DNA from: Hyphomicrobiales bacterium
Lineage (GTDB): Bacteria > Pseudomonadota > Alphaproteobacteria > Rhizobiales > Devosiaceae
Direction: 5' to 3'
Length of the DNA stretch: 39,895 bases
Assembly (NCBI GenBank): GCA_026989045.1
Contig: JALSJY010000241.1
Coordinates: forward strand, 1-39,895
The notes beneath the pieces were generated by a model, which saw nothing but the letters and a program-made list of their open reading frames with translations, searched no databases and was not told the origin of the DNA. Below, one piece after another: positions 8,047 through 16,505 of this stretch (position 1 is its first letter; every line of letters begins with the position of its first letter). The position numbers were made by a program, and so were the translations under genes.

Positions 8047-9126
8047 TTATTTAGCTGCATTCACACGATCAAGAACACCACCTTCAATGGTTTCAAGACC
8101 TGCAGGAACTGGCGGATACCATTTGATATTATCAATTGCTTCTGGTGGGAAACTAGCTTGAAAACGAGCTTTAAGAGCATCATCAGCCATAGCATCTGCT
8201 CCAAGTGAAGCTGTGAAGTTACCAGCTTGAGCAGTAATCATTGCAGCAACATCTGGCTGCATTACAAAATTAATCCACTTATAAGCCGCATCATCTGCTT
8301 TGCCTTTTTTAGGCAACACAAATGCATCAATCCAGCCAAGCGCACCAGATTTTGGCGCAACAAATGAGATGTTAGGATTGTCAGCATTTAGCTTCCAGCC
8401 ACCTGTATCCCAAGCCATAGCCGCAACAACTTCACCAGAGCGCAACAAGTTCATAATCTCGTCGCCACCTGACCAATAAGTTTTTACGTTAGACTTACAA
8501 TCGATCAATTTAGCTTCAACTTGCTTCATCACGTCTTCATAAGCTGCAGTGTCTGAATAAGCTGCGAATGGATCTAGACCCATTGAAAAAGCGAAACCAA
8601 TTAAGGTTGGGCGCTTAAGTCTATAAGAAACTTTACCTTCATATTTCGTATCACAAAGATCAATATAATCTTTAACGTCAGGAGCTTTTGAACTATCAAC
8701 GATTAAACCGCTTGTTCCCCAAACATGAGGCACGCCATAAACTTCACCATTAAGCGTTGTTTGAGCTTTGGTTGCATCGAGCATTGAGGTAATAAACTGA
8801 CTAGCGTCAATTTTGCTGAGATCCATTGGCTTATAAATATCATATTCAGCTTGTGCACCAGCAACCCTATCTTGAGAAGGCTGAGCAAGATCAAAACCGC
8901 CGCCACCAGTTGCACGAAGTTTTGCTATCATTTCTTCATTGTTTGAAAGAGTAACCTCAACATCAATACCTGTTTCAGCTGTAAATTTAGCAACCACATT
9001 TTCAGGCGCATAACCACCCCATGTTAACAAACGCAGCGTTTCAGCAAGCGTAGGCGTTGCACTAAGTGCAAATGCTGTCACAGCACTTACTAATGTAATT
9101 TTAGAAATTTTATTTATTAAGCTCAT
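8047..9126 (-). CDS. potD: Periplasmic polyamine-binding protein (PotD/PotF type)
   Basis: A 359-residue extracellular solute-binding protein. It has a Sec signal peptide ending near residue 28 (PTLA/ETL), then the family start LRLLTWGGYAPENVVAKF and the motif FDLAQPSQD. The C-terminal part has the usual KWINFVMQPDVAAMI segment. It would capture putrescine, spermidine or a related cation and hand it to PotB/PotC. It is the first gene of the operon and has a strong Shine-Dalgarno sequence (AAGGAGGA). A perfect ATACCA/TGGTAT palindrome lies about 40 bases upstream. The ligand is inferred from operon make-up; some relatives bind other amines. Confidence 0.93.
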   Translation of the reverse strand: MSLINKISKITLVSAVTAFALSATPTLAETLRLLTWGGYAPENVVAKFTAETGIDVEVTLSNNEEMIAKLRATGGGGFDLAQPSQDRVAGAQAEYDIYKPMDLSKIDASQFITSMLDATKAQTTLNGEVYGVPHVWGTSGLIVDSSKAPDVKDYIDLCDTKYEGKVSYRLKRPTLIGFAFSMGLDPFAAYSDTAAYEDVMKQVEAKLIDCKSNVKTYWSGGDEIMNLLRSGEVVAAMAWDTGGWKLNADNPNISFVAPKSGALGWIDAFVLPKKGKADDAAYKWINFVMQPDVAAMITAQAGNFTASLGADAMADDALKARFQASFPPEAIDNIKWYPPVPAGLETIEGGVLDRVNAAK

Positions 9127-9164
9127 CTTTTTTCCTCCTTAGATGAATAATACTCACGCCGTTT

Positions 9165-9180
9165 ATACCATTTTTGGTAT
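9165..9180. promoter_or_regulatory. Short palindrome upstream of potD
   Basis: ATACCA-TTTT-TGGTAT, a perfect 6-base inverted repeat lying 39-54 bases upstream of the potD start codon, where an operator or a small 5'-UTR hairpin could sit. No known regulator is recognised from it, and a chance occurrence in AT-rich DNA is possible. Confidence 0.35.
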
Positions 9181-9455
9181 TATTCTTTGACATGTTTGTT
9201 TAGATCTTTTCTTGAGTTTATTTTTAGACATCTAAAGAAATAAGATGACTAAAAACAAAAGCAAAGCCCCTCTTATTGTAGAAAACAAGAGAAAACCCAA
9301 AAGCTTACCTAAGCTATATATATTACAGTCCTATGACAGGGAAAAAGCAAGTGCTGATTTTATATTTTTGCTGAATTTGGCTAGCTGGTAAATATTTCAA
9401 CCTTTAAACACCATCTTTATTTGCTGAAATACCCGCTCTTAAAAAATATACTAAT

Positions 9456-9469
9456 TTGATCTGAATCAT
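9456..9469 (+). promoter_or_regulatory. FNR-type binding site (anaerobox)
   Basis: The sequence TTGATCTGAATCAT matches the FNR/Anr consensus TTGAT-N4-ATCAA at 9 of 10 fixed positions. A -10-like TATATA at 9492-9497 would set the start of transcription near 9504, placing the centre of the site at -41.5, the spacing used by class II FNR activators. The next gene start is at 9608. The site match is seen; the regulator and the start point are inferred. Confidence 0.6.
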
Positions 9470-9607
9470 AGAATTCAATGCTATAAAATTCTATATAGGC
9501 TCAAGAGCATTGCTGAAATAGGCGTATGCTTATCCAATATATTGAAGTTTTATATTTAATCTGGGGGTTGTTTATTAACCAAACACGAAGTGTAGATAAG
9601 GATTAGT

Positions 9608-9943
9608 ATGATGAAAACCAAAAAGATTGAAAAAGATCAATGGGAAAGCTATTTTAATTCTATTACAAATTTTCTTGAGGGCAAAATCGCAACTATTGAT
9701 GTAACTTCACTTGATATTGGCGATCAATTGCAAGTTGACGAAGTTTCATTATTTGGGCTTGCCTATGATCCAAAAGATGACCTTTTTGAAGTTTCTCTTG
9801 AAGGTTTGGATCATCTAATTTTACACCCAAAAGAAATATATGCCTTAACTGGTGAAAATGGCATAGAGGCTATTGAGGTTATCACCGATAAGGGCGTGAA
9901 ACAGATAATTACGTTAAAACAAGCTTTAATGCTGCCTGCATAG
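9608..9943 (+). CDS. DUF5335 family protein
   Basis: A 111-residue soluble protein. The pattern DQWESYFNSITNFLEGK at the N-terminus, LFGLAYDPKDDLFEVSLEGLDHLILHPKEIY in the centre and the closing LKQALMLP match the DUF5335 family as I know it. Function is unknown. Two adjacent ATG codons (9608, 9611) are possible starts, with an AAGGA sequence at 9598-9602 compatible with both. It stands 96 bases before the Pcm-Ere fusion on the same strand and downstream of the FNR-like site, so both may be induced together at low oxygen. Confidence 0.75.
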   Translation: MMKTKKIEKDQWESYFNSITNFLEGKIATIDVTSLDIGDQLQVDEVSLFGLAYDPKDDLFEVSLEGLDHLILHPKEIYALTGENGIEAIEVITDKGVKQIITLKQALMLPA

Positions 9944-10039
9944 CTCAAATATTTCTTCTATTGCCTCTAATATTTAATAAAGGCGGAGTGTTATTTTAAA
10001 TTTTGCTCCGGTGATTTTATTTTAAAGGGAGTGGTTCTA

Positions 10040-12043
10040 ATGAGTGATTTTAAGTCTTTACGCCAGCAGATGGTAGAAAACCATATCTATGCTCGTGGCG
10101 TAAGAGATGAAAAACTTCTTACAGCAATGTCAAATGTTAGGCGTGAATTATTTGTTTCGCCAGAGTTACGAAACATTGCTTATGATGATCGTCCCTTGCC
10201 TATTGCAGCAGGGCAGACAATTTCTCAGCCCTATATTGTTGCTTATATGATTGAAGCTCTCGCCCTAAAGGGGGGTGAGAGAGTTCTTGAAATCGGCGCT
10301 GGCTCTGGTTATGCTGCAGCGGTTATAGCTGAAATAGCTGATGATGTTTATGCAATTGAAAGAATTGCGCAACTAGCTACTCAGGCTGCTCAAAATTTAA
10401 TTTTTGCGGGTTATAATAATGTTCATATTAAACATGATGATGGCACACAGGGCTGGCTTGAAAAGGCTCCGTTTGATGCAATACTTGTTTCTGCTGGAGC
10501 TCCCTCAATACCAGAACCTCTTTTAGCACAATTAAAAATTGGCGGACGCATGGTTGTTCCCATTGGAGCTAATAAAATTGTGCAAGAATTAGTTCGCATA
10601 ACAAGAGTAAGTGAAGATGAATATGAGCGAGAAGACATGGCAGATGTCCGCTTTGTGCCCCTTATTGGTAAAAATGGCTGGGAGGAAGACTTAGAACAAG
10701 CTCAGCAAAGCTCACCACGTGTTACCCAAAGCAGGCCGATAACCTCTGCTTCTCTTGCGAGCTTAATTGTTGCAGGCTCATCTTCATTCACAAATATAGA
10801 AGAAGCTGACCTTGACCCATTAATAGAACGCATTGGAGATTCACAAGTAGTTCTGATTGGTGAGGCCAGCCATGGAACTAGCGAATTTTATAAAATGCGC
10901 GCTAAAATTACCAAAAAGCTAATAAAAGAAAGAGGTTTTAATATAGTAGCCTTGGAAGCAGACTGGCCTGATGCGGCTAGAATTGATAATTATGTGCGTC
11001 ATTTTGATGTTCCAGTTAGCGAGTGGACGAGCTTTGCAAGATTTCCAACATGGATGTGGCGAAATGAAGAAACACGCGAATTTGTCGATTGGCTACATAT
11101 TCATAATGAAAAAACAGATGCTAGTGATCGAGTAGGAGTTTATGGTCTAGATATATATTCTCTTTATACCAGCGTACGTGAGGTTATTAAATATCTTGAG
11201 GAAGTTGACCCTGAGCTAGCGAAAATTGCTCGTCAGCGTTATTCATGTTTAACCCCGTGGGAGGCGGATCCAGCTGCTTATGGGCGCGCAGCTTTGATGG
11301 GGCAGTATCAGCATTGTGAAAATGATATAACAGATATGTTGACTGATCTACTTGCTAAGCGTCAAGATTATGCACAATTTGATGGAGCAAGATTTTTTAA
11401 TGCTGAGCAAAACGCCAAATTAATTGCATCAGCAGAGCAATATTATCGCATCATGTATTATGGATCGCGCGCCTCATGGAATTTGCGTGATACGCATATG
11501 TTCTCAACCTTGCAAAGAATAATAAGCCATCAGGGGGAAAAGTCAAAAGCTGTTGTGTGGGCGCATAACTCTCATGTTGGTAATGCTCTAGCTACAGAGA
11601 TGTCAGCACGTGGAGAATATAATATTGGTCAATTATGTAAACAGTCTTATGGCGATAAGTGCTATATTATAGGGTTTGGCACTTATGATGGTAGTGTTGC
11701 CGCTGCTTCTGAGTGGGATGGACCTATGCAAATTAAAAAAATTAACCCCGCCCACCCCCAGAGCTATGAGGGGTTATTTCATATGACAAATGTGCGTGGA
11801 CTGTTAATGCCATTAAGAAATGCCTATAATGAACAAGCTATAGAAGGGCTAATGAAACCTCGTCTTGAGCGGGCAATTGGCGTTATTTATCGTCAAGAAA
11901 ATGAATTGGCGAGCCATTATTTTGAAGCTAAATTACCAGCCCAATTTGATGAATATATCTGGATAGATAATAGTAGCGCAATAACCCCAATTAAAACTAA
12001 AACTCTAGAGGCTATGCCAGATACTTATCCATTTGGATTATAA
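10040..12043 (+). CDS. Fusion of protein-L-isoaspartate O-methyltransferase and erythromycin-esterase-like domain
   Basis: A 667-residue two-domain protein. Residues 1 to about 215 are a PCMT (Pcm) domain, which repairs isoaspartyl residues with S-adenosylmethionine: MVENHIYARGV, the GQTISQP motif near 58-64 and the SAM loop LEIGAGSGY at 83-91 are intact. Residues from about 235 to the end are an erythromycin-esterase (EreA/EreB-like) domain with GEASHGTSEFY at 274-284, ALEADWP at 304-310 and AHNSHV near the expected catalytic histidines, so its key residues appear present. I prefer ATG 10040 over the GTG at 10031 because AGGGAG (10026-10031) lies eight bases before that ATG. The Ere half need not act on macrolides. 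The gene is convergent with nosX, with 17 bases between the stop codons. The fusion is seen; any joint function is unknown. Confidence 0.92.
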   Translation: MSDFKSLRQQMVENHIYARGVRDEKLLTAMSNVRRELFVSPELRNIAYDDRPLPIAAGQTISQPYIVAYMIEALALKGGERVLEIGAGSGYAAAVIAEIADDVYAIERIAQLATQAAQNLIFAGYNNVHIKHDDGTQGWLEKAPFDAILVSAGAPSIPEPLLAQLKIGGRMVVPIGANKIVQELVRITRVSEDEYEREDMADVRFVPLIGKNGWEEDLEQAQQSSPRVTQSRPITSASLASLIVAGSSSFTNIEEADLDPLIERIGDSQVVLIGEASHGTSEFYKMRAKITKKLIKERGFNIVALEADWPDAARIDNYVRHFDVPVSEWTSFARFPTWMWRNEETREFVDWLHIHNEKTDASDRVGVYGLDIYSLYTSVREVIKYLEEVDPELAKIARQRYSCLTPWEADPAAYGRAALMGQYQHCENDITDMLTDLLAKRQDYAQFDGARFFNAEQNAKLIASAEQYYRIMYYGSRASWNLRDTHMFSTLQRIISHQGEKSKAVVWAHNSHVGNALATEMSARGEYNIGQLCKQSYGDKCYIIGFGTYDGSVAAASEWDGPMQIKKINPAHPQSYEGLFHMTNVRGLLMPLRNAYNEQAIEGLMKPRLERAIGVIYRQENELASHYFEAKLPAQFDEYIWIDNSSAITPIKTKTLEAMPDTYPFGL

Positions 12044-12060
12044 TTATATTAAAATATTAG

Positions 12061-12972
12061 CTAACTAAAAATAATTTTTTCAATGCCCTTTGCGGCAATA
12101 ATTTCGTCCCTACTCATAAGTAAAAAACCAGTTGATAGCCCATCAGCAATTGCGGCTGACTTTGCTATTACACTTATTTGTTTTTGCTGCCCTGTTGGCT
12201 CACCAGAAATAGGGTTAATAATATGACCAACTTGTCCTTGCTTATCAAACACTGTGCCTAGCGAGGCAGAGGTTGCAATTGCCATATTATTAAGCTCAAC
12301 AGATTTTTCACTATTAGCTATTTTTATCTGCCAGTCTTGATCCTGTGGAGATTTACCCAAAGCAGAAATTTCACCAGTATTTATCAGCACGTTTGATATG
12401 CCATTGCGCTTAAATAACTCGGTTATTTTATCAGCAATATAGCCCTGCGCAATGCCATTTAAGCTAAGCGCCATACCTTGCTTTTTAAATGAAATTTGGT
12501 TTGCAGAAAACCGTACATTTTTCCAACCAGTCAGCTCTTTTATTTTTGCAATCTCATTTTCTTGTGGGGCTAAGCCATTTGCATATCTATTTGCATAAAG
12601 CGCCCAAAGTGGTTGGATAGAGGGATCAAACGCACCCTTAGTTCTATCATTTATTGTTGAGCTGATAGAAAGCAATTCAACTAATTCAAAGGCAGGATCT
12701 TTAAGTTGACCTTGTTTATTCAAGAGCGAAAGCTGACTATTGGCATCAAAAAGGCTGAATATTTTTTCTAAGCGGTTTATTTCTGCTAACGCTTGCAAAA
12801 TAAGAGTATCAGCATTTGGGTGATCTAAAATAATCTGTGCATTTGCACCAAGTGATATGCCTTGCCAATTGCGTACACTGGCAAAAGCCTTTGTGCCGAG
12901 CAAAGGCAATGTGGGCAATGCTGCTAGACCTGCAATAATTGATAAAACTCTTCTGCGTCTAATCATTTTCAT
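12061..12972 (-). CDS. nosX: FAD:protein FMN transferase NosX (ApbE family)
   Basis: A 303-residue ApbE-family flavin transferase, last gene of the nos operon. Its role would be to attach FMN covalently to the periplasmic threonine of NosR. The N-terminus has a positively charged RRRR stretch followed by a hydrophobic segment ending near residue 31, which suggests export, possibly by Tat. Family motifs include a glycine-rich NTGEISALGKSP, the TSASLGTVFDKQGQ segment, HIINPISGEP and the closing AIADGLSTGFLLM. Two nearby ATGs (12972, 12966) could be used. It starts 12 bases after nosL. The NosX name rests on operon position; by sequence it is an ApbE. Confidence 0.92.
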   Translation of the reverse strand: MKMIRRRRVLSIIAGLAALPTLPLLGTKAFASVRNWQGISLGANAQIILDHPNADTLILQALAEINRLEKIFSLFDANSQLSLLNKQGQLKDPAFELVELLSISSTINDRTKGAFDPSIQPLWALYANRYANGLAPQENEIAKIKELTGWKNVRFSANQISFKKQGMALSLNGIAQGYIADKITELFKRNGISNVLINTGEISALGKSPQDQDWQIKIANSEKSVELNNMAIATSASLGTVFDKQGQVGHIINPISGEPTGQQKQISVIAKSAAIADGLSTGFLLMSRDEIIAAKGIEKIIFS

Positions 12973-12984
12973 TCTCTGTTTTAC

Positions 12985-13503
12985 TTATTGTTTGATGGGA
13001 GGGGTTTCATAATCAATCGGAGTTAAAACCATTTCACTATCTATTTCTTCAAAACTCAGCACTTTACCACCTCGCTCTTTGGCAAACTCTTGTGCTTTTT
13101 TCTTATCAGCAAAGGGAACAAATTCAGGTGCTCCCATGCCACCAAGCGCATCAGATCCCACCACAAAAAACGCCTTTTCTATATCAATCCAATTATCCTC
13201 TCCCATGTCACTCCAGCTCGGGGCAACACCAACATCATTGACATAAACTACTAATATTTCAAATGTTTTATCGGGTGATTTCATAAATGCCAAAGCATCT
13301 CGCACTTGTGAAAACCAAAGCGGAGCACCATTATTTAGCAAATGGGCTTGAGACTTAGGGCCATCATGATCCAAAATAATCATCTGACAATAATGCCCCG
13401 CCGCATCGGCAGTTAGGGCAGTTGGCTCTGGCTTTTCTTTACTGATATTCTGCGAGCAGGCACCAAGAAAAAGCACAAGGATAATTAGAAAAATCTTCTT
13501 CAT
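12985..13503 (-). CDS. nosL: Copper chaperone lipoprotein NosL
   Basis: A 172-residue outer-face lipoprotein that delivers Cu(I) for NosZ assembly. I use the ATG at 13503, which overlaps the nosY stop codon as ATGA and has AAGGTGAAG just upstream. The longer frame from 13557 lacks a proper signal. From this start the lipobox is LGAC (Cys16), and the copper motif is CQM (Cys39-Gln40-Met41). The central SWSDMGEDNWIDIEKAFFVVGSDALGGMG segment is typical of NosL. The tail (SEMVLTPIDYETPP) follows the conserved fold. Confidence 0.93.
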   Translation of the reverse strand: MKKIFLIILVLFLGACSQNISKEKPEPTALTADAAGHYCQMIILDHDGPKSQAHLLNNGAPLWFSQVRDALAFMKSPDKTFEILVVYVNDVGVAPSWSDMGEDNWIDIEKAFFVVGSDALGGMGAPEFVPFADKKKAQEFAKERGGKVLSFEEIDSEMVLTPIDYETPPIKQ

Positions 13504-14312
13504 GTCTTCACCTTTTTTAAAGCAACCCAAGCAAAAAACAATGCTAAAATTGGCCACAGGAATAATGATGCAATCTGCCCAATTCGCCCACTTACTTGTG
13601 AAGCAGAACTTAAACCTGAACTAAGCACATTATTTGAAATATCTGGCATGTTTACAAGCCTAAACGCGTCGGCTGGATTAGCAACAAGCAGCCATGGAAA
13701 AATTACCTTGGTAAAAAACCCGCCATTATCAGCAACCAATGCCCCAAGCAGACCAATGTCATAAAGCACTACGCAAACCAACCAAATAACAATAGCGAAG
13801 CCAGATGCAACACTTGGCTGGTTTACTAAAGATGAGACTAAATAGCCTATCCCTAAAAATGTTGCGCCAAGTGCCAGCGAGGTAACAAATAACCATAACA
13901 GTGGAGTGAATGACATATTCAATCCCCCATTTTTAAATATTGAAATTATTGCAACCAGCAACAGCCCAACTCCGATAGCAAAAGCTAGCACTAAAAAATG
14001 CGCTAAAAATTTACCAATAAGAATTTGTGCGCGCGATAATGGATAAGTAAGAGATAAAGCTAACGTGCCGCGTTCTTTTTCACCAGATATTGCATCAAAT
14101 GAGAGTAAAAGACCAACTAAAGGCACAAAATATACCGATAGGGTTGTGATAGAAGTGACGGCAACAATCAGTGGATTAACTCCAAGTGTGCCAGTTGGCG
14201 CGCCCCCTGCCATGCTTAAAACAACGCTAAATAGCGCCATTAAGGCAACCGAAGTTGCAACCCACATGTTGCGCCGAGCGATCAATAATTCTTGTTTTGT
14301 AATTGCTAGCAT
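13500..14312 (-). CDS. nosY: ABC permease NosY for NosZ copper-site maturation
   Basis: A 270-residue membrane protein with about six helices, the ABC-2-type permease partner of NosF. It shows the family start with a cytoplasmic helix (AITKQELLIARRNMWV), the conserved EKERGTLALSLTYPLSRAQILIGKFL loop and the LVANPADAFRLVNM segment near the last extracellular region. With NosF and NosD it forms the complex required to build the CuZ sulfide cluster. It begins on the last base of nosF (TAATG) and overlaps nosL by four bases, so nosFYL appear tightly coupled. Confidence 0.94.
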   Translation of the reverse strand: MLAITKQELLIARRNMWVATSVALMALFSVVLSMAGGAPTGTLGVNPLIVAVTSITTLSVYFVPLVGLLLSFDAISGEKERGTLALSLTYPLSRAQILIGKFLAHFLVLAFAIGVGLLLVAIISIFKNGGLNMSFTPLLWLFVTSLALGATFLGIGYLVSSLVNQPSVASGFAIVIWLVCVVLYDIGLLGALVADNGGFFTKVIFPWLLVANPADAFRLVNMPDISNNVLSSGLSSASQVSGRIGQIASLFLWPILALFFAWVALKKVKT

Positions 14313-15226
14313 TATTCGCCCTCACTAATATTTGAGCTTCTATTTTCTGCACTATAATAACGATATAATTCTTCTAAACTTGGCGGTATAATATCAACAT
14401 CATCAATTTTTGCTCCAAAACTACTTATTTGTCCAAGAATTTGGATTTTTTTATCTGAATTGCAAAATAATTCAATCGCATGCCCATTGATGCTTTTGCC
14501 CCCCAAATCTTGCGCAATCTTTTTATTATTCTTGGCTTTGGTTTTAATATCAAAACGAATGGGCAGGGCGGCAGCTGTTCTTAAATTTTCTAAACTATCA
14601 TTAGCAACTAATTTTCCCTGACTTAAAATTGCAATTTTATCGGTGCGACTTTCCACCTCGGTCAAGGCATGTGAAGAGATAATAACTGCCGTGCCGTTTT
14701 CGCTCATTTCTTTGATTATATCATAAAATTCATGCCGAGAAATTGGATCAAGCCCAGATGTCGGCTCGTCCAATAGGGCAAGTTTTGGTCTTCCAAGCAA
14801 GGCTTGAGCCAAGCCTATTCTTTGGCGCATGCCCTTAGAGTATGTGCCAATTCGCCTATCAATTGCATGATTTAAGCCAACTTTTTCTAATAATATATTA
14901 GCAGTTTTTTTGCTCTCTCCTTTAAGTGAAGCAAAATGTTGCATCTGCTCACGCCCAGTTAAAGAGCCATGAAAAGCAACATTTTCAGGCAAATAGCTGG
15001 TAAATGAGCGAGCCATGTTTGACCCCGGAATTGCACCAAAAACATCAATTTCACCAGAGGTTAGAGGAGTAAGCCCCAAAATCATTTTAATTAAAGTAGT
15101 TTTACCAGCGCCATTATGCCCAAGCAAAGCCAGCACACTGCCTGCACTTATTTCTAGGCTGACGCAATCAAGGCTCTTAACCTGATCATATTGTTTGCTT
15201 ACATTTGTTATTGTTAGGGCACTCAT
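14312..15226 (-). CDS. nosF: ABC ATPase NosF for NosZ maturation
   Basis: A 304-residue ATPase subunit of NosDFY. The start at 15226 is chosen because its ATG overlaps the nosD stop (ATGA) and GGAAAG lies upstream; an in-frame ATG at 15241 would intrude into nosD. Walker A GHNGAGKTT is at 36-44, followed by a signature in YSKGMRQRIGLAQALL, Walker B LALLDEPTSGLDP and the switch histidine in ISSHALTEVE. The C-terminal extension (about 90 residues) ends in PSLEELYRYY, as in NosF-like and CcmA-like ATPases. Confidence 0.95.
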   Translation of the reverse strand: MSALTITNVSKQYDQVKSLDCVSLEISAGSVLALLGHNGAGKTTLIKMILGLTPLTSGEIDVFGAIPGSNMARSFTSYLPENVAFHGSLTGREQMQHFASLKGESKKTANILLEKVGLNHAIDRRIGTYSKGMRQRIGLAQALLGRPKLALLDEPTSGLDPISRHEFYDIIKEMSENGTAVIISSHALTEVESRTDKIAILSQGKLVANDSLENLRTAAALPIRFDIKTKAKNNKKIAQDLGGKSINGHAIELFCNSDKKIQILGQISSFGAKIDDVDIIPPSLEELYRYYSAENRSSNISEGE

Positions 15227-16485
15227 TGAATTTCTTTCCAAACTGGTGGAGTTAATTTTATTGGTTGCATTAAAGGAAATTTATCAATCACGCCACCTGG
15301 CAATAAAGCAGGAAAAGCCGATTGTGACCATTTAATAAGCTGCACTGCAGGCGATCCCATTAAGGATTTTGCGGCGGGCTGTGTCCATAAAATTCTATCC
15401 ATAACATCATTGGGGCGATAAATATTATCAGCAATACCATCTGAATTTAAATCAAACCCTGCATGATCTGACCAAAAATTACCCCTACCACTCTCGCTCC
15501 AATCAACCCATTTTGAGCCAACATATTTCACTTGAGTGCGGTTGAATGAAAAAGAATTATTACTAATTGTATTTCTTTCCGAACCAGCGGTGAAGTGAGT
15601 GCCAACATCACATTTTTCAAATATATTTTCACTGAAATTATTCTTGTGAGAATTATAAATAAACACACATTTTTCTGCTGATTGCTGGATAATATTTTGC
15701 TCAACAATGCTTGAATTTGTATAATTTAACATAATTCCATAATCGCGATCATTAAATGAATAATTATTCTTTATGATAACTTTTTTAGAAAACATTATCG
15801 CATATCCCAAATGATTATTCATTGAGATATTTCCAGAAACTTCACTATTATGAGCATACATATAATGCACACCAAAGCGCAAATCACGAAAACGATTATT
15901 ACTATATTGATTGTTTTTTGAGGTGGTTACAAAAATTCCATCACGCCCATATCTAATATCATTGCCAATAACCCTCGCCCCATCAGTATTCCAAATATAA
16001 ATACCGTTACCCCGGTCATTCATCCGATTATCTAATCGACCAATAATGATATTATTTTTTACCAAGGCATTTTTTGGGCCGTGAATATCAACACCCACTA
16101 AATTACCAATAATCTTATTATTCTCAACTATTGCATTGGTTGCACCTTCAAGCAAACGAACGCCCGAATCAATTGTTTCATGAGAAGAGCCAGAACCTGA
16201 AATCTCTAAGCCTTTAATAGTGACATTTGGCGCTGTAACAATGATTGGCGAGCCAATATCGGTGCCAACAATTTTTGCACCTTTTTCGCCAATTAGCGTA
16301 AGGGGAATTTCAATCTCAAACGAGCCGCTATGAATACCAGAAGCGAGCCGGAGAATATCCCCCGGCTTCGCAATTTGTAGAGCTTTGGCAAGTTCTCCGT
16401 TCTTTGCTTTAACAATATATTCTGCTGCTTGTGTAGCTGATGCACCAATTAGCAAAAATAATATCAATAAAAAACGCAAAAACAT
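15223..16485 (-). CDS. nosD: Periplasmic beta-helix protein NosD
   Basis: A 420-residue exported protein with a Sec signal peptide cleaved near residue 20 (ATQA). The remainder is a series of short Asn/Gly-rich repeats (for example NNKIIGN, NNIIIG, GNDIRYGRDGI) forming a right-handed parallel beta-helix of the CASH/NosD type, followed by the conserved WSDHAGFDLNSDGIADNIYRPND block. It works on the periplasmic face of NosF/NosY and receives copper from NosL for NosZ. It starts 20 bases after the nosZ stop. Confidence 0.95.
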   Translation of the reverse strand: MFLRFLLILFLLIGASATQAAEYIVKAKNGELAKALQIAKPGDILRLASGIHSGSFEIEIPLTLIGEKGAKIVGTDIGSPIIVTAPNVTIKGLEISGSGSSHETIDSGVRLLEGATNAIVENNKIIGNLVGVDIHGPKNALVKNNIIIGRLDNRMNDRGNGIYIWNTDGARVIGNDIRYGRDGIFVTTSKNNQYSNNRFRDLRFGVHYMYAHNSEVSGNISMNNHLGYAIMFSKKVIIKNNYSFNDRDYGIMLNYTNSSIVEQNIIQQSAEKCVFIYNSHKNNFSENIFEKCDVGTHFTAGSERNTISNNSFSFNRTQVKYVGSKWVDWSESGRGNFWSDHAGFDLNSDGIADNIYRPNDVMDRILWTQPAAKSLMGSPAVQLIKWSQSAFPALLPGGVIDKFPLMQPIKLTPPVWKEIQ

Positions 16486-16505
16486 TACCTAAACTCATTT
16501 TTCTT

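Larger units (their letters stand above)
9127..9607. other. Divergent intergenic region between potD and the DUF5335 gene
   Basis: 481 bases without a supported gene. It carries the potD Shine-Dalgarno sequence and palindrome at the left and, at 9456-9497, an FNR-like site with a suitably placed -10 box for the rightward genes. The middle (about 9200-9440) shows no structure I can name. Confidence 0.6.

Noticed and set aside
10790..12043. Macrolide resistance gene
   Set aside because: The Ere-like domain is fused to Pcm and is not in a resistance or mobile context. Family membership alone does not show macrolide hydrolysis.
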